From Clostridia bacterium (GTDB lineage Bacteria > Bacillota > Clostridia > Peptostreptococcales > Anaerovoracaceae), in the NCBI GenBank assembly GCA_910575405.1, contig CAJTER010000039.1, positions 1-39,798 of the forward strand: DNA of 39,798 bases, given 5' to 3'. Made by a program: the position numbers and the translations under genes. The notes under the pieces are model-generated. The model did not search any database and had not been told where the DNA came from. It was given only the letters and a program-made list of their open reading frames with translations. The first letter of the stretch is position 1. Every line of letters begins with the position of its first letter. Below, in pieces: positions 24,831 through 32,538 of the stretch.

Positions 24831-25536
24831 GTCCTGCACCTCCTACTCCGAATCCCGTATTTTCCAGTAAAAGATCGACGCGCTCATTTTCCCTGTACTG
24901 CGGGTACAGCGTTTTCATGAAACACTCCAGCACCCTTTTATCCGGCTTCATGGAAGATGAATTTTCCGTCATCAGATTGACGCAGACCCGCTGAAAATTC
25001 TGAAGGCCTGTCTCAATATCCCGCTTCATAGTACTTTCACTCTGGCCCGAAAGTCCAAACAGCAGACACACTTCCTCCGCATACTGTGCAATTTCCTCTG
25101 GCGGCGCGTAATCCATTCCCTTGCAGAGCACTTCTTCTCTGTAGGGTGCATCAAAAGTCTCCGCGCCCATCTTTACGATGATACGGATGCCTGCTGCCTG
25201 AAAGCGTTTTCGAATATCCGAAAGCGTATGGCGATCCCTCCAGTGGCATTCGATATGAAGCTGCCCGACGTGCTTCTTTCTGCATACCGACAGGATTTCT
25301 TTCACCGTATTTTCATCTAAATCACAAAAGCTGCCCGAATTGATCACCTCCAGAACGCCGAAGGTTCCGGTGATTTTGCAGAGCTCCCGCGCATTAAGCT
25401 GAAAATTCGCGGACTCATCTTTGGAAAAGTCCAGATGATAATCGCAAAACCGGCATTTCCTCCACTTGCAGCCACTGCCGCGAAGAAGCAGGATCTCCCT
25501 TGGATTTTTTTCCCTTATCTGACTGTATCGGTTCAT
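24823..25536 (-). CDS. queL: QueL-like radical SAM protein (queuine lyase candidate)
   Basis: 237 residues from the ATG at 25536 (site AGAGGAA upstream); the longer frame to 25779 runs through the riboswitch and is not coding. The cluster motif is Cys23-x4-Cys28-x2-Cys31 in SGCKWRKCRFCDYH, one residue longer than the standard radical SAM CX3CX2C. Gut and pathogenic Clostridia contain a radical SAM queuine lyase, QueL, that frees a precursor from queuine for tRNA modification. The start MNRYSQIREKNPREILLLRG, the transporter next door and the preQ1 leader agree with that. No queuine hydrolase or Tgt gene is in the window. Function rests on context plus recollection of the family. Confidence 0.7.
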   Translation of the reverse strand: MNRYSQIREKNPREILLLRGSGCKWRKCRFCDYHLDFSKDESANFQLNARELCKITGTFGVLEVINSGSFCDLDENTVKEILSVCRKKHVGQLHIECHWRDRHTLSDIRKRFQAAGIRIIVKMGAETFDAPYREEVLCKGMDYAPPEEIAQYAEEVCLLFGLSGQSESTMKRDIETGLQNFQRVCVNLMTENSSSMKPDKRVLECFMKTLYPQYRENERVDLLLENTGFGVGGAGHE

Positions 25537-25621
25537 GTGTTCCTCTTTTCCCGGAGCCTTTCTGCTGCTTTGTGCTTTGCCTTTTACGGTATATTTGCCC
25601 TTTAAGCCGCATAAAAAACAA

Positions 25622-25670
25622 AAATGATGCTTTTTAAGCACCATCCCAAAAGAGCAAGCACGTAAGCTGC
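25622..25670 (-). terminator. Expression-platform terminator of the preQ1 leader
   Basis: On the minus strand GATGGTGCTT pairs with AAGCATCATT (with G-U pairs) and is followed by TTTTTGTTTTTT. A second hairpin, GAGCAGC...GCTTGCTC, lies between it and the aptamer and may belong to the antiterminating fold. Confidence 0.55.
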
Positions 25671-25682
25671 TCGCTGAAAGTT

Positions 25683-25721
25683 CCGTAGTTTTGTTTAGAG
25701 ACAGGATGGTTTCGAACTGTC
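25683..25721 (-). promoter_or_regulatory. preQ1-I riboswitch aptamer
   Basis: Minus strand: stem GACAG/CTGTC encloses a loop TTCGAAACCATC, followed by the A-rich tail CTAAACAAAACTACGG. This is the small H-type pseudoknot layout of preQ1 class I (short P1, C-rich loop end, AAAACUA tail), similar to the Thermoanaerobacter aptamer. It lies about 150 bases before the QueL-like gene and after a good promoter, so preQ1 should turn off the queL-yhhQ operon. Confidence 0.78.
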
Positions 25722-25750
25722 TTATTTTATTTTTGTTTTTTACGTATTTC

Positions 25751-25779
25751 ATTTTACAGGGAATTTTGCCCCATGTCAA
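25751..25779 (-). promoter_or_regulatory. Promoter of the preQ1-queL-yhhQ operon
   Basis: TTGACA (25779-25774), exactly 17 bases, TAAAAT (25756-25751). The transcript would begin near 25744, about 23 bases before the aptamer. Confidence 0.7.
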
Positions 25780-25818
25780 AGACTTTTGACAGAAATTATG
25801 GCTGTCAAATGGTATAAT
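25774..25818. promoter_or_regulatory. Three TTTGACA half-sites between queL and the XRE gene
   Basis: TGTCAAA (25774-25780) and TTTGACA (25785-25791) form one inverted repeat. TTTGACAG (25785-25792) and CTGTCAAA (25802-25809) form a second, perfect one with a nine-base spacer. A TATAAT for the XRE gene follows at 25813-25818. The layout suits an operator for the XRE regulator, acting on itself and possibly on queL. The remaining 25819-25934 shows only the XRE ribosome site. Confidence 0.4.
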
Positions 25819-25934
25819 TTTTATAGCAATTGCAAATTTTATAAAGCTTTATAGTGTTTAACATTGATTCGTAGCAATCGTTTGTATCATGTAAATTCAT
25901 AGGAATCGATAAGACAGATAAGGAGGACGCTATT

Positions 25935-26516
25935 TTGGAAGTTGGTACACAAATCAAAAAATTTCGCGAAAGCTTAAATCTTTCTCAAGAAGAATTGGCA
26001 GAAAAGGTTTATGTCAGCAGACAGACTATTTCTAACTGGGAGACGGGAAAAAACTACCCCGATATCCACAGCCTGCTGCTGCTCAAGTCATTATTCAACG
26101 TGTCCCTTGACGATCTGCTCAGGGAAGATATTGAGCTTATAAAAAATGAAATTCAGGAAACAGAGATTAAAAAACTGCACCGTTACGGCATCATTCTGAG
26201 TATTTTAATGGCAGCAGTGGTTATTTCGGCGGTGCCTTTGGCCTGGCTGCTGGATCTTTATGCCTTCATTCCATGGGGGATACTCGTGATCATAACGGGA
26301 ATTTTCGCGTATAAAACAGAAAAGTTCAAAAAGGATAATCATATTCATACTTATAAAGAAATTGCCGCCTTTATGGATGGCCGCCGGCTGGACGGGCTGG
26401 AAACACAGCAGGAAAAGGGAAAGCTGCCTTACCAGAGATTTTTGCTCGCTCTTGCCAGCGCCCTCATCACGCTTCTCGTCTGTCTGGTTTTAGGCTGGTG
26501 GCTTTTGCCAAAGTAA
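25935..26516 (+). CDS. XRE-family regulator with C-terminal membrane helices
   Basis: 193 residues. TTG start with AGGAGG at 25921-25926. Residues 5-60 are an HTH_3/XRE domain (KFRESLNLSQEELAEKVYVS, then RQTISNWETGKNYPDI). After a linker come two membrane helices at about 88-125 and one at the C-terminus (170-190). Such membrane-tethered XRE proteins are frequent in Firmicutes, and their signals are mostly unknown. A likely operator lies at 25774-25818. Closed by a strong terminator. Confidence 0.82.
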   Translation: MEVGTQIKKFRESLNLSQEELAEKVYVSRQTISNWETGKNYPDIHSLLLLKSLFNVSLDDLLREDIELIKNEIQETEIKKLHRYGIILSILMAAVVISAVPLAWLLDLYAFIPWGILVIITGIFAYKTEKFKKDNHIHTYKEIAAFMDGRRLDGLETQQEKGKLPYQRFLLALASALITLLVCLVLGWWLLPK

Positions 26517-26524
26517 AAATTCTT

Positions 26525-26549
26525 GCGGCCATGTGGCCGCATTTTTCTT
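26525..26549. terminator. Terminator after the XRE gene
   Basis: GCGGCC (26525-26530), loop ATGT, GGCCGC (26535-26540), then ATTTTTCTT. Confidence 0.8.
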
Positions 26550-26552
26550 GAT

Positions 26553-26837
26553 TTAATACCAATCTCCACTGATAATTTTTCTTGCGTCATCAGTCAAAGG
26601 AAGCACATCATCTTTATTGACGATGAGGTCAACCCCATATTTCTTTCTCTGCATCAGCACACTGATAAACAATCTCCGCCGCTGTATGCTTGTGTGCAGC
26701 CCAATGCATTTTATTTCGCACCCCAGATTGTAATAATCAATATCTCTGGATATCTGGCGGTTGCCCTCATCAAAGGTGGCTTCAATTTTGGTCAGTCCAT
26801 CTTCCGTCGTGTACATAATAATATTGGAATGATTCAT
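26553..26837 (-). pseudogene. RhuM-like protein remnant
   Basis: 94-residue frame. The first 24 residues (SNIIMYTTEDGLTKIEATFD) match the start of RhuM-family virulence/phage-associated proteins, and DIDYYNL resembles the later FYNLD block. Most of the domain between and after these blocks is missing, and the second half is not recognisable. I read this as a gene with internal deletion. It marks the left edge of the AT-rich region. Confidence 0.45.
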
Positions 26838-27350
26838 TTTCTGCAGTTTCCTTATGAATATTCTTGTGCTGGATATAATGATCTAAAAGACGAAGTATAT
26901 ATTCCGGCAAATATAGAGTCTAGTTATTTTGGTTTACGCCATCCTAACGGCAGATTACCATTTTGAGGAAATTGAAGCATCCAAAGATTTGTCCGCAAAG
27001 TCGTCTTTTTTGGTATTTACTTGACATGCCCATAAATATCCGGCTCTATCTTCAGCATCCAGAAGCATATGCTTTATAGAAAACTCGGACACTATCTTTC
27101 TTTGAGAGACAAATTTTTCAATCACTTCAAGAACCACTTGAACACGATATCCTCTAATTTGTTGGACTTTTCTTCTCCAATAACGTAAATGGAAATTGCT
27201 ATTTGCAGGCAATAAAAATCCCTCCAAACTTGAAACAGGTTTGGAGAGTGTTTGTTAAGTCTTTCGGGTATAGCAATATCGCCCACCAAATCGTCGTTTT
27301 TTTAATTTGGTGGAGATGAGTTTGTTATGTAAAAAACAAATTATGATTGC
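26838..27350. other. 513-base gap at the edge of the acquired region
   Basis: No convincing gene. A minus-strand frame (26955-27227) has a TTG start lying inside a terminator hairpin and no known family. Two hairpins end the amidase operon: CCACCAAAT/ATTTGGTGG near 27282-27316 and the one at 27210-27246. The remainder is AT-rich without clear signals. Confidence 0.4.
27210..27246 (-). terminator. Terminator of the amidase operon
   Basis: On the minus strand CTCCAAAC (27246-27239) pairs with GTTTGGAG (27229-27222), followed by GGATTTTTATT. Confidence 0.6.
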
Positions 27351-27539
27351 TCATAAGTTCATTGGCTCTGCATCTAAAGTGTCTGGCTCTTTGATGGCTG
27401 GTACTTGTATATTTTTTTCGTATTGACGAATAATAGAGTCCTTTAATTCTTGGCTGGGGTTTTGTTTTATTCTAAGTTCTTTTCTCAATAACAGTTCTAT
27501 CTCGTTTTTATTGTTATTGACTTTTGAATGATTCTTCAT
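27351..27539 (-). CDS. Small protein behind the amidase, 62 residues
   Basis: Starts with a four-base overlap (ATGA) with the amidase stop, so it is translated with it. Very polar, basic first half (MKNHSKVNNNKNEIELLLRK) and an acidic C-terminus ending DAEPMNL; no membrane segment or signal peptide. Not recognised. Overlap with the amidase and a terminator just after it support it being real. Confidence 0.5.
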   Translation of the reverse strand: MKNHSKVNNNKNEIELLLRKELRIKQNPSQELKDSIIRQYEKNIQVPAIKEPDTLDAEPMNL

Positions 27540-28360
27540 GAGTTTTCATCTTCCTTTATCTTGTTAAAAATTCCCTTTGCCATTGTCTGTGCCAAGATTT
27601 CCTGATAGTCGTCACTTAACAGCTTTTGACTCTCAGAATAATTTGAAAGAAATCCCATTTCCACCAAAACAGCAGGTATTTGAATATTTCGCAAAACATA
27701 ATAGTTTTCGGTTTTTGCATATCTCGTTTTCACGTCATTGCTTAGCGAAACTGCATGGATTATGCTTTCTGCATATGCTTTGCTTTCCGTTGCGTCTGGA
27801 CTATTGTAATAACATTCCAAACCTGCTATCTGCGCATCATCTTTATAATAGTTGCAATGAAGGCTGATAAAAAAATCTGCATTGGAGTCGTTTGCAACGG
27901 AAGTCCGCTGTGCAAGGCTCATCTTCTCATCGGAGTTTCTGGTCAGAATAACTTCTATATTGTTATTCTCCAGAATCGTTTTTAACTTCAATGCAACCGA
28001 AAAGTTAATATCCTTTTCTATAATTTTTCCACTGACAGTCCCACCGTCACTTCCGCCATGTCCTGCATCTATGATGACGCAAAACTTTGAAACGTAGTCA
28101 GCTGTTGGAGTAATAGGAGCAGTGCCATTGCCAGCGTTCGTATCTGTATATGTATTGGTATATATATCTGTGCATATATCTGTTTTTTCATCTTCCTCTG
28201 TAAACTTTTCGCATATGTAAAGACAGCCGCAAACCATAAGTATTATCATTATTACTGGTATCAGTATAATGACTGCCCTGAGCAGATAAGCTATCACAAG
28301 CCGTTTGACCTTTTTTCTCTTCCTGAGTTTTTTTCTCTTTCTATGTTGTTTTTTATCCAT
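27536..28360 (-). CDS. Membrane-anchored N-acetylmuramoyl-L-alanine amidase (Amidase_3)
   Basis: 274 residues. A very basic cytoplasmic N-terminus (1-20), one membrane helix (about 22-50), and a Thr/Asp-rich linker that repeats TDIxT-like units (about 60-80). An Amidase_3 domain follows at 93-268. Zinc ligands His101 (IDAGHGGSDGG), Glu115 and His168 (SLHCNYY), and catalytic Glu234 (VEMGFLSN) are all present. It cuts the amide bond between MurNAc and the stem peptide outside the membrane. It has its own promoter with the TTGACC-N5-TTGACT repeat shared with the regulator and lipoprotein promoters, so I infer it belongs to the same stress-controlled module. Confidence 0.87.
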   Translation of the reverse strand: MDKKQHRKRKKLRKRKKVKRLVIAYLLRAVIILIPVIMIILMVCGCLYICEKFTEEDEKTDICTDIYTNTYTDTNAGNGTAPITPTADYVSKFCVIIDAGHGGSDGGTVSGKIIEKDINFSVALKLKTILENNNIEVILTRNSDEKMSLAQRTSVANDSNADFFISLHCNYYKDDAQIAGLECYYNSPDATESKAYAESIIHAVSLSNDVKTRYAKTENYYVLRNIQIPAVLVEMGFLSNYSESQKLLSDDYQEILAQTMAKGIFNKIKEDENS

Positions 28361-28396
28361 TGCCGCATTTGTTCCTCATTCCTTTTTCCAAAATAT

Positions 28397-28428
28397 ATTG
28401 TTTCATAGGAAAGTCAAAAACGGGTCAA
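28397..28428 (-). promoter_or_regulatory. Regulator box 3 and promoter of the amidase operon
   Basis: TTGACC (28428-28423), N5, TTGACT (28417-28412), N9, AACAAT as -10 (28402-28397): the same spacing as at 34765-34796 and 36860-36891. Confidence 0.65.
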
Positions 28429-28442
28429 GAATTAGGCATTAT

Positions 28443-30452
28443 TCAACGACTTTTTGATAAAACGATATTCTCCCCGCTTTCTTTTGCTAATATATAAATG
28501 TTGCCAGCATCACAAGTAACCGACATTGCGGGCGTATCGCTAATCAATCTTTTGTTGTTTCCATCCTTGTTGCAGGAATATACACGACTTCCGTCTGTTC
28601 TGGATACATAATAAATCGACTGCTCATCCATGCAGAAATCATACGCAACTACTTTTTCATAAGTAAAAGTTTCGCCGCTTAGAACATGATATCTTGTTAA
28701 AACCGATTGCTCGTTTTTGTAAAAAATGTTTTCTCCATCGAATGAGATATTTCCACTTGTAGGGATGTCAAGTTTTGTAATGCCTTTCGTGAAACGGTTT
28801 ACTTCTGTTATGCCATCATTGCCAATGAAAAATATGCTGTCATTATTTATGAAAAAATCGTGATGGAACTCTAAAAACTTCCATTTATCACCCGTCTCAT
28901 AATCAATGTCAAAGAGGGAACGACCAGAATTTGTAATCTGTTCAAAAACGATTTTTTCCTCAAAGGTATCTAAATTAAGTTCTACCACCGACACCTTTGT
29001 TATGCTGCTGTTATAGTTTCCGACACGGTTCACATAGCTTTCCGTAACCAATGTCGTATAATATAGATATGGTGAACATACACAAAACGCACATATCTTT
29101 TCTTCATCAGAAAACGCCCCAAACATAGGTGAGCGTACTAAATGAAGCATTTCTCCCGTGGAAGCATTTTTAAGATAATAGTCAAAAGTTTCTGCGTCCT
29201 GTGTTATTTCATAGCCCATACAATCATATTCCGCCGATGAATTATAAATAAAATTCTGGCTTTTTCCGTTATCTGAACATCCTGTCATTGTCAATACGAA
29301 ACTAAGTATGATAGCAAGAGTCGGTGCATTTCGCATTTTCCTTGTTTTCATTTGCCATTTGTTAGAATTACTCCGTAAAATCCAAGCGGCAGCCAAAATG
29401 CATAAGAATACAGATACTGAAAACAAAATCAGCAGTGTAATCGTATTAATCTCTGCAAAAACAATTTTCTCATCACCTGTAAAAGCATCACTTGAAACAA
29501 TATCTCCTGCAAAAAAGTCTGTTCCGAGCAGAAATGGCAAAGGCAATGGCAGACGGTAAATAATTGTTTTGGATAGACCTGCATAGGGAATAATGACCGA
29601 TACTGCACCTGCAAGCAGGGTCACCGCATACTTTTTCGCCAAAACAGAAATAAACATAAGAAGTATTGTTAAAAACACGCTGCCAAAAAGACGGAGCAAT
29701 CCTATATATACATATCCCTCGAATAAAGTTACGCTTTTGTTGCTGCCTGCAAAGTAACTAAGGCTTTGGATGGGATAATTTCCATTAGGCAGTCCATATT
29801 TGAGGCTGTAAAATCCGTATTCAATGAGCGATATGCTTACGCACATCAAGAGGACGCCCGAAATAACAATGAGCAGCTTATGCAAAGAGCTTTTTCGTCC
29901 CTCTTTTGAGGTCAAAATCAAAGCATCCATCTGGCAGCTATACTCGGCACAGAATACGGGCGTAACCAAAAGCAAAATGCCAAGGAACAGGACAAAATTA
30001 AGTGTACCTCCGCCAAGAAGCCCTGTCCATCCGTTCGTTTGAAGAAAATAGCGGTTTTTGGAATTTTCGCAGGTGTAGAGATATTGCTGATAAACGACCT
30101 CAAATCCGTTCTGATGTTCCAGAACCTTTCCAATTTCTTGGCTCTCCTTCTTATATTCGCTTTCACTGATTTTGCCATCATAGTAGCTTTCCAAAAGATA
30201 ATTCTGTTTCTCCTTGGCGTCTGCAATTCTCTCTGCTTCCTGTTCCAGATAAAGAGAAGATTCATCGGTACAGTATCCATTTACCTTATTAAGATACCAT
30301 TCATATTCACTTTTGTACTGTTCCATTGCACTATTATAAGGATTGTCTGATGCCACGAGCCATACAGTTCCAAACAATAGGACAGTGGCGATATAGCAAA
30401 GCCCCTTTTGGTGGAGCATTATCTTTTTTATTTCGTACATGAATCCAGACAT
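28443..30452 (-). CDS. ABC permease fused to a C-terminal lipoprotein
   Basis: 669 residues, two proteins in one frame. Residues 1-365: ABC-2-type permease with an N-terminal helix, a large extracytoplasmic loop and about six membrane segments. Residues 367-392 then read as a complete lipoprotein signal peptide (MKTRKMRNAPTLAIILSF, then LTMTGC) followed by SDNGKS. The remainder, to 669, is a beta-propeller-like extracellular domain (repeats such as FFIGNDGITEVNRF, IYYVSRTDGSRVYSCNKDG). An internal ATG at 29351 could start the lipoprotein alone, but its ribosome site (GGAGT, 17 bases up) is poor. The start overlaps permease 1 by 25 bases and has AGGAGG. Either a true fusion or a lost stop codon between two genes. 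Confidence 0.75.
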   Translation of the reverse strand: MSGFMYEIKKIMLHQKGLCYIATVLLFGTVWLVASDNPYNSAMEQYKSEYEWYLNKVNGYCTDESSLYLEQEAERIADAKEKQNYLLESYYDGKISESEYKKESQEIGKVLEHQNGFEVVYQQYLYTCENSKNRYFLQTNGWTGLLGGGTLNFVLFLGILLLVTPVFCAEYSCQMDALILTSKEGRKSSLHKLLIVISGVLLMCVSISLIEYGFYSLKYGLPNGNYPIQSLSYFAGSNKSVTLFEGYVYIGLLRLFGSVFLTILLMFISVLAKKYAVTLLAGAVSVIIPYAGLSKTIIYRLPLPLPFLLGTDFFAGDIVSSDAFTGDEKIVFAEINTITLLILFSVSVFLCILAAAWILRSNSNKWQMKTRKMRNAPTLAIILSFVLTMTGCSDNGKSQNFIYNSSAEYDCMGYEITQDAETFDYYLKNASTGEMLHLVRSPMFGAFSDEEKICAFCVCSPYLYYTTLVTESYVNRVGNYNSSITKVSVVELNLDTFEEKIVFEQITNSGRSLFDIDYETGDKWKFLEFHHDFFINNDSIFFIGNDGITEVNRFTKGITKLDIPTSGNISFDGENIFYKNEQSVLTRYHVLSGETFTYEKVVAYDFCMDEQSIYYVSRTDGSRVYSCNKDGNNKRLISDTPAMSVTCDAGNIYILAKESGENIVLSKSR

Positions 30453-31669
30453 TTTATCCTCCTGTCCCGGTAATGGCAGTTCTTTTTAGAAAGTATCACC
30501 ATTACTGTTATTACAATCATTCCCACTATTATGGCAAAAATAATAGCTGCCAAAAAACTTTGTATTGGATAGCCCGCAAAACCGATAAATTCAGTCTTAC
30601 CGAACAGAATGCGGTTCGTGAGCAGCGAGTATGGGTTTATTATCTTTAGCCAAATATTGCTTGAGTAACTTTGTGACGCACCTGTAATAATCAAACATAA
30701 GGCTGCTCCAAAATCAGCGACAAATGGGATAAGAGCATTATGCCAAAACATGGAAATCAGTAGGAATACCATACTCATAGTCCATATGCCGATTGCTTTT
30801 GTAATTGCGGATAGAACTACGTATTGCGACAAATTGCAGTTTACCGCAGCCGTGCTGAAATTGCTGATGGCATACAGAGGAAGATTATATCCCTCCATTG
30901 TTCCAAATGAAAAGGAAAAGCCAAGATAATCCAGCACGGAAAACCATATTACAACACTTATTACAAACAAAGTAACTGCAACAATTTTAGCTAATACGGT
31001 TTTTTTACCGCCATTAGGATTCGTCAGTAACAGCATATCCATCTGCGTTTCCTTTTCATAGACGAAAGTGCTGATAATTCCGTATAAACAAAGAAACAAA
31101 ACTAATATATTTGAAAAGTCATAGTTCAAATAATAGTTATACATTTCCTGATAGGCAAAAGCTGGTATATTCCGTCCAGAATAAAGATTGTAAATAACAC
31201 TGTTTTTACGCACTTCAAAGTTAAGTCCTTGTTCCTTGTAAAATGCAGCATTTTCTTTTGCCTTCTTTGCCACTTCCGAAGCGTAAGTCCGATAATTATA
31301 GAAATATTCCATAGGCTGTACATAGTATTTTTCTAAGATGTTTTCGTCACTATATATATTGCCCGTCATTGTATTCGGGTCATCTGTGTTTGTGCTTGCC
31401 GTCATATCAGCCGTAGCATCCACTAACGGCTGATATAGGTCAAGGAGACTATTGATTTTATCGGTAGTTATCTCTCCACGATATTTCTCATAGAGCTGCC
31501 AATACACGCTGTTCCAACTGCGGCTGTCTTTCCCGTCTGCCAAGTAGGAATAGGAATGAAATTCATTATTTATTTTGAACAGGTTTATTACGCTGAACAG
31601 AATAAGTACAACAAGTATTGACCGCTTGCAAAACAATTTGTAAAATTCATATCTGATTAAGCGTGTCAT
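30428..31669 (-). CDS. ABC-2-type permease subunit
   Basis: 413 residues. First membrane helix at about 15-35, then a long extracytoplasmic loop (about 40-185), then five or six membrane helices to the basic C-terminus. This ABC-2 layout with a big first loop is typical of exporters or flippases next to a drug-type ATPase. Contains YEKETQMDMLLLTNPNGGKK, the coupling-type segment that is also seen in similar form in permease 2 (SCQMDALILTSKEG). The start overlaps the ATPase stop by four bases. Works with the ATPase and permease 2 as a heterodimeric transporter; the substrate is unknown. Confidence 0.78.
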   Translation of the reverse strand: MTRLIRYEFYKLFCKRSILVVLILFSVINLFKINNEFHSYSYLADGKDSRSWNSVYWQLYEKYRGEITTDKINSLLDLYQPLVDATADMTASTNTDDPNTMTGNIYSDENILEKYYVQPMEYFYNYRTYASEVAKKAKENAAFYKEQGLNFEVRKNSVIYNLYSGRNIPAFAYQEMYNYYLNYDFSNILVLFLCLYGIISTFVYEKETQMDMLLLTNPNGGKKTVLAKIVAVTLFVISVVIWFSVLDYLGFSFSFGTMEGYNLPLYAISNFSTAAVNCNLSQYVVLSAITKAIGIWTMSMVFLLISMFWHNALIPFVADFGAALCLIITGASQSYSSNIWLKIINPYSLLTNRILFGKTEFIGFAGYPIQSFLAAIIFAIIVGMIVITVMVILSKKNCHYRDRRIKCLDSCTK

Positions 31670-32532
31670 TTTTTCTCTCCAAAATAATATAGAAATACAT
31701 CTTCCAAGTTAGGGGAAGCTTTTACTGCGTTTGTTGCGGGCGAACTATCGCTTACAATCCTCACTGAAAAATTTTCGCCCTGCTGCTTCATATTACTGAC
31801 ATAATATTTATTGCTAAGGCAAACAGCCTCTTTGGCGTTTGTTGTCACCTCCCACACTTTACCATAGATACTCTGTTCTAATACGTCGGTAGTTCCTTGT
31901 GTAATCAAAGTGCCTTCTTTTAGAATAATAATCTCTTTTGCAATACACTCGACATCAGAAACGATATGGGTAGCCAGCAAAATCGTCCGTCCCTGTGCAA
32001 ACTGTGAAATCAAATTGCGAAAGCGGATGCGTTCGCTTGGGTCAAGTCCTGCTGTAGGCTCGTCTAAAATAAGGATTTTAGGGTCGCCTAACATTGCCTG
32101 GACAATGCCGACTCTCTGCCGCATACCACCAGAAAGAGCGCCAATCTTTTTATCTTTCGCATCTAAAAGATTGACAATGCCCAAAAGCTCCAAAGCCCGT
32201 TCTTTTCCTTGTTCCGCAGGGATTCCTTTTAATGTGCACATATATAACAGGAAATCCATTACCGTAAAATCCCGATAGAAGATAGGGTATTGCGGCATAT
32301 ATCCGATTTTTGATAAAAAGTCTTTGCCCGTTTTTTTTGCATCTTGACCGTCTATCAAAACAGTTCCATTATCGCTGCCCAAAATGCCGACAAATATATT
32401 TATCAGCGTTGTTTTTCCTGCGCCGTTAGCTCCTAAAAGTCCATAGACGCCCTCCGAGAGTTCAGTGGTAAAATTCTTTAGGGCATATTTACCTTTATAT
32501 TGTTTTGAAACATTCTGAAATGATACTTTCAT
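31666..32532 (-). CDS. ABC transporter ATP-binding protein
   Basis: 288 residues. Walker A GANGAGKTT at 34-42, Q-loop near GYMPQYP (78-83), signature LSGGMRQRV at 133-141, Walker B ILILDEPTAGLD at 153-164 and H-loop ATHIVSDVE. The C-terminal 70 residues form the extra regulatory part seen in bacitracin/lantibiotic-type ATPases (BcrA/CcmA-like). GAGGTAATT precedes the ATG. It sits between two lipoprotein genes upstream and two permease genes downstream, all in one direction. Confidence 0.92.
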   Translation of the reverse strand: MKVSFQNVSKQYKGKYALKNFTTELSEGVYGLLGANGAGKTTLINIFVGILGSDNGTVLIDGQDAKKTGKDFLSKIGYMPQYPIFYRDFTVMDFLLYMCTLKGIPAEQGKERALELLGIVNLLDAKDKKIGALSGGMRQRVGIVQAMLGDPKILILDEPTAGLDPSERIRFRNLISQFAQGRTILLATHIVSDVECIAKEIIILKEGTLITQGTTDVLEQSIYGKVWEVTTNAKEAVCLSNKYYVSNMKQQGENFSVRIVSDSSPATNAVKASPNLEDVFLYYFGEKK

Positions 32533-32538
32533 AGATAA

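Noticed and set aside
26955-27227. 90-residue minus-strand ORF
   Set aside because: Its only upstream start, a TTG, lies inside the amidase operon terminator hairpin; no ribosome site and no recognisable family.
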